From NCBI GenBank assembly GCA_031257415.1, contig JAIROR010000020.1:1-5371 (forward strand): a stretch of DNA of 5,371 nucleotides, in the 5' to 3' direction. Positions 4,355-5,371 of this stretch are shown in pieces (position 1 is the stretch's first letter; the number at the start of each line of letters is the position of its first letter). The translations under genes and the position numbers were made by a program. This DNA comes from Holosporales bacterium (GTDB taxonomy: Bacteria > Pseudomonadota > Alphaproteobacteria > RUG11792). The notes beneath the pieces are model-generated. The model was not told the origin of the DNA and searched no databases. It saw nothing but the letters and a program-made list of their open reading frames with translations.

Positions 4355-4382
4355 TTGCAAGTTGTCAAAATCATGTTAGAAT
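4355..4382 (+). promoter_or_regulatory. Promoter candidate for the gene at 4416
   Basis: TTGCAA (4355-4360, 4 of 6) and TAGAAT (4377-4382, 5 of 6) are 16 bases apart, about 33 bases before the ATG. TTGTCA (4362-4367) is an alternative -35 but lacks a good -10. The TATAAT at 4246-4251 is a competing, more distant start. Confidence 0.4.
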
Positions 4383-4410
4383 GAAATAGTAGTGTTTTAT
4401 TTTTTTAGGT

Positions 4411-4498
4411 AAATTATGAAAAAGTCAATTGCAACGAAAGCGATGTTTTCTCTTTCTGGGGAAATTACGAAAAAGTCGCTTACGAGAAAGTCGCTGTT
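4411..4498 (+). repeat. In-frame duplication of the start region (51-nt offset)
   Basis: Bases 4411-4447 align without gaps to 4462-4498: 27 of 37 identical, with 15 of the first 16 matching. The ATG of the first copy corresponds to ACG in the second. The encoded peptides are M-KKS-IATKAM and T-KKS-LTRKSL. Confidence 0.7.
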
Positions 4499-5371
4499 AG
4501 CGGGAGCTTTGGGGCTGCTGGTGTTATCATCCCCAGATAGTTGTTTTGGTAGTAATTACGATAAGCCCAGTTCTAGTTCCAATCTTAATCTCGATTTTAA
4601 CGAAAACTCCCATTACTATTACTTTAGAAAAGATGTAAGGAATGAAAAGAATGATGTAAAGGTGGAAAATCTGCATCCTACTGTAGCTATGATGCTGCTT
4701 AGGGACATTATAGAAGACAGTACTAAGGACGAGGGGCTCAAATATTGGGTGCAATTCCTCCTTACTCGCGACATTGTAGATTTTTGCAATAGGAATATAA
4801 AAGCCAGTCAGAATATTCAGGTGCCACAGGTGCTACAGGTGCTACAGGATCTTGCCGAAAAAACCTCAAAAACGTTTCGGAATTTTGCCCCAAATTCAGG
4901 GAGCTCAGATGGCTTACTGCGTTTCCTAGCCGAAAAATTGGGAGGTCTTGATCTGTTCAATAATACAAGCGGAAATGGTGTCAACAAATTGAGATCTGTA
5001 TTTTCAAAACTTATTCTAAATAAGCGAATAGGATTACACGATCTATTAAACACTGTTAGTAATTTTGTGAAAGAACTATTCATGGGAGCGCACGGTGGTG
5101 CCGATTTTGATACCGTTAATGGAACGATCGGTGATAAAGACTTGTTGAAGGAAGTGCTCAGTGCAGAGGTAAGCGAACGGTTGAAAAACGAAGAAGAAGA
5201 AATTGCAAAGTCTATAATATCCGCTCAAGATTTGGTACGAAAACCAGGGTGGATTGAGAGTAAATATGAAACTGGCAATACAACGGTAGTGCTTAATATT
5301 GACGAAAAGATCTGTCTGTTATACTCCACTATTGAATACTACCGCAAAAAGAAACCAGATTCCAGTTCTAG
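4416..5371 (+). CDS. Putative exported protein, unknown family, 3' end beyond the window
   Basis: The frame is open from the ATG at 4416 to the window end: 318 residues without a stop. I do not recognise a family. Residues 1-45 form a long basic N-terminus (KKS, TKKS, TRKS) and then a hydrophobic core, LLAGALGLLVLSS (27-39), with likely signal peptidase cleavage after CFG (45). There is no lipobox. The mature part is hydrophilic and serine/asparagine-rich at first (SNYDKPSSSSNLN, 46-58), then mostly helical, with Leu-rich stretches at 90-120, 135-150 and 166-222 and a charged EEEE segment (259-262). The ribosome site is weak (AGG about 6 bases upstream). The N-terminus is an in-frame duplication (see 4411-4498), so ATG 4416 may be a secondary start. 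A lineage-specific surface or secreted antigen, such as the Neorickettsia strain-specific antigens, is speculation. Confidence 0.82.
   Translation, partial: MKKSIATKAMFSLSGEITKKSLTRKSLLAGALGLLVLSSPDSCFGSNYDKPSSSSNLNLDFNENSHYYYFRKDVRNEKNDVKVENLHPTVAMMLLRDIIEDSTKDEGLKYWVQFLLTRDIVDFCNRNIKASQNIQVPQVLQVLQDLAEKTSKTFRNFAPNSGSSDGLLRFLAEKLGGLDLFNNTSGNGVNKLRSVFSKLILNKRIGLHDLLNTVSNFVKELFMGAHGGADFDTVNGTIGDKDLLKEVLSAEVSERLKNEEEEIAKSIISAQDLVRKPGWIESKYETGNTTVVLNIDEKICLLYSTIEYYRKKKPDSSS
4818..4847 (+). repeat. 9-nt coding tandem repeat (CAGGTGCYA)
   Basis: Three units (4818-4826, 4827-4835, 4836-4844) plus a final CAG encode Q-V-P, Q-V-L, Q-V-L, Q at residues 135-144. The last two units are identical, and the unit length keeps the frame. 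Confidence 0.85.

Larger units (their letters stand above)
4076..4415. other. Divergent intergenic region between gap and the exported-protein gene
   Basis: This is a 340-base spacer from which gap (minus) and the gene at 4416 (plus) both read outward. It holds candidate promoters for each, a consensus plus-strand TATAAT at 4246-4251 without a matching -35, and a 12-nt tandem duplication. No protein-like frame is seen. Confidence 0.6.

Noticed and set aside
4527..5083. Two minus-strand frames of 75 and 88 codons
   Set aside because: Antisense to the 318-residue open frame that begins at 4416 with a signal peptide; no start support.

Overview
The window looks like a small-genome alphaproteobacterium. 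The best guess is a member of the Anaplasmataceae (Rickettsiales), perhaps Neorickettsia-like. This is an inference from three things: an atpH-atpA pair with no F0 genes directly upstream, a gap gene of alphaproteobacterial type (Rickettsia itself lacks gap), and AT-rich, repeat-bearing spacers around putative exported proteins that I do not recognise. No single sequence in the window proves the genus.

Layout. Positions 1-851 (minus strand) hold the start of atpA, preceded by complete atpH, as the upstream end of an F1 ATP synthase operon. Positions 852-1302 carry no convincing gene but hold two terminator-like hairpins on the minus strand. Positions 1303-1992 (minus) encode a 229-residue cysteine-containing protein with an export signal and no recognised family; a plausible promoter lies just upstream. 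Positions 1993-2901 are a 0.9-kb stretch without a firm gene. It contains the most unusual material in the window: a ~104-bp element present twice at about 93% identity, a diverged ~38-nt motif, short tandem duplications, promoter-like sites, terminator-like hairpins and tiny reading frames. Positions 2902-2978 (minus) are tRNA-Pro(UGG) with an encoded CCA. Positions 3050-4075 (minus) are a complete gap (GAPDH). Positions 4076-4415 are a divergent promoter region. From 4416 to the window end (plus) runs an open, incomplete gene for a second putative exported protein of unknown family, whose start region is duplicated in frame inside its own signal peptide.

The ATP synthase genes, gap and tRNA-Pro are housekeeping genes, and all lie on the minus strand. 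The two unknown exported proteins and the repeat-rich spacer look like faster-evolving, lineage-specific DNA. Five perfect or near-perfect tandem duplications of 9-15 nt occur between 1894 and 4847, all outside the housekeeping genes.

The strongest candidate for something undescribed is the duplicated 104-bp element. On the plus strand it reads as an extended -10 promoter, two leader hairpins (the second burying a perfect AGGAGG) and an ATG. On the minus strand it reads as a shared C-terminal peptide with a shared stop codon. The sequence alone does not decide between these readings.
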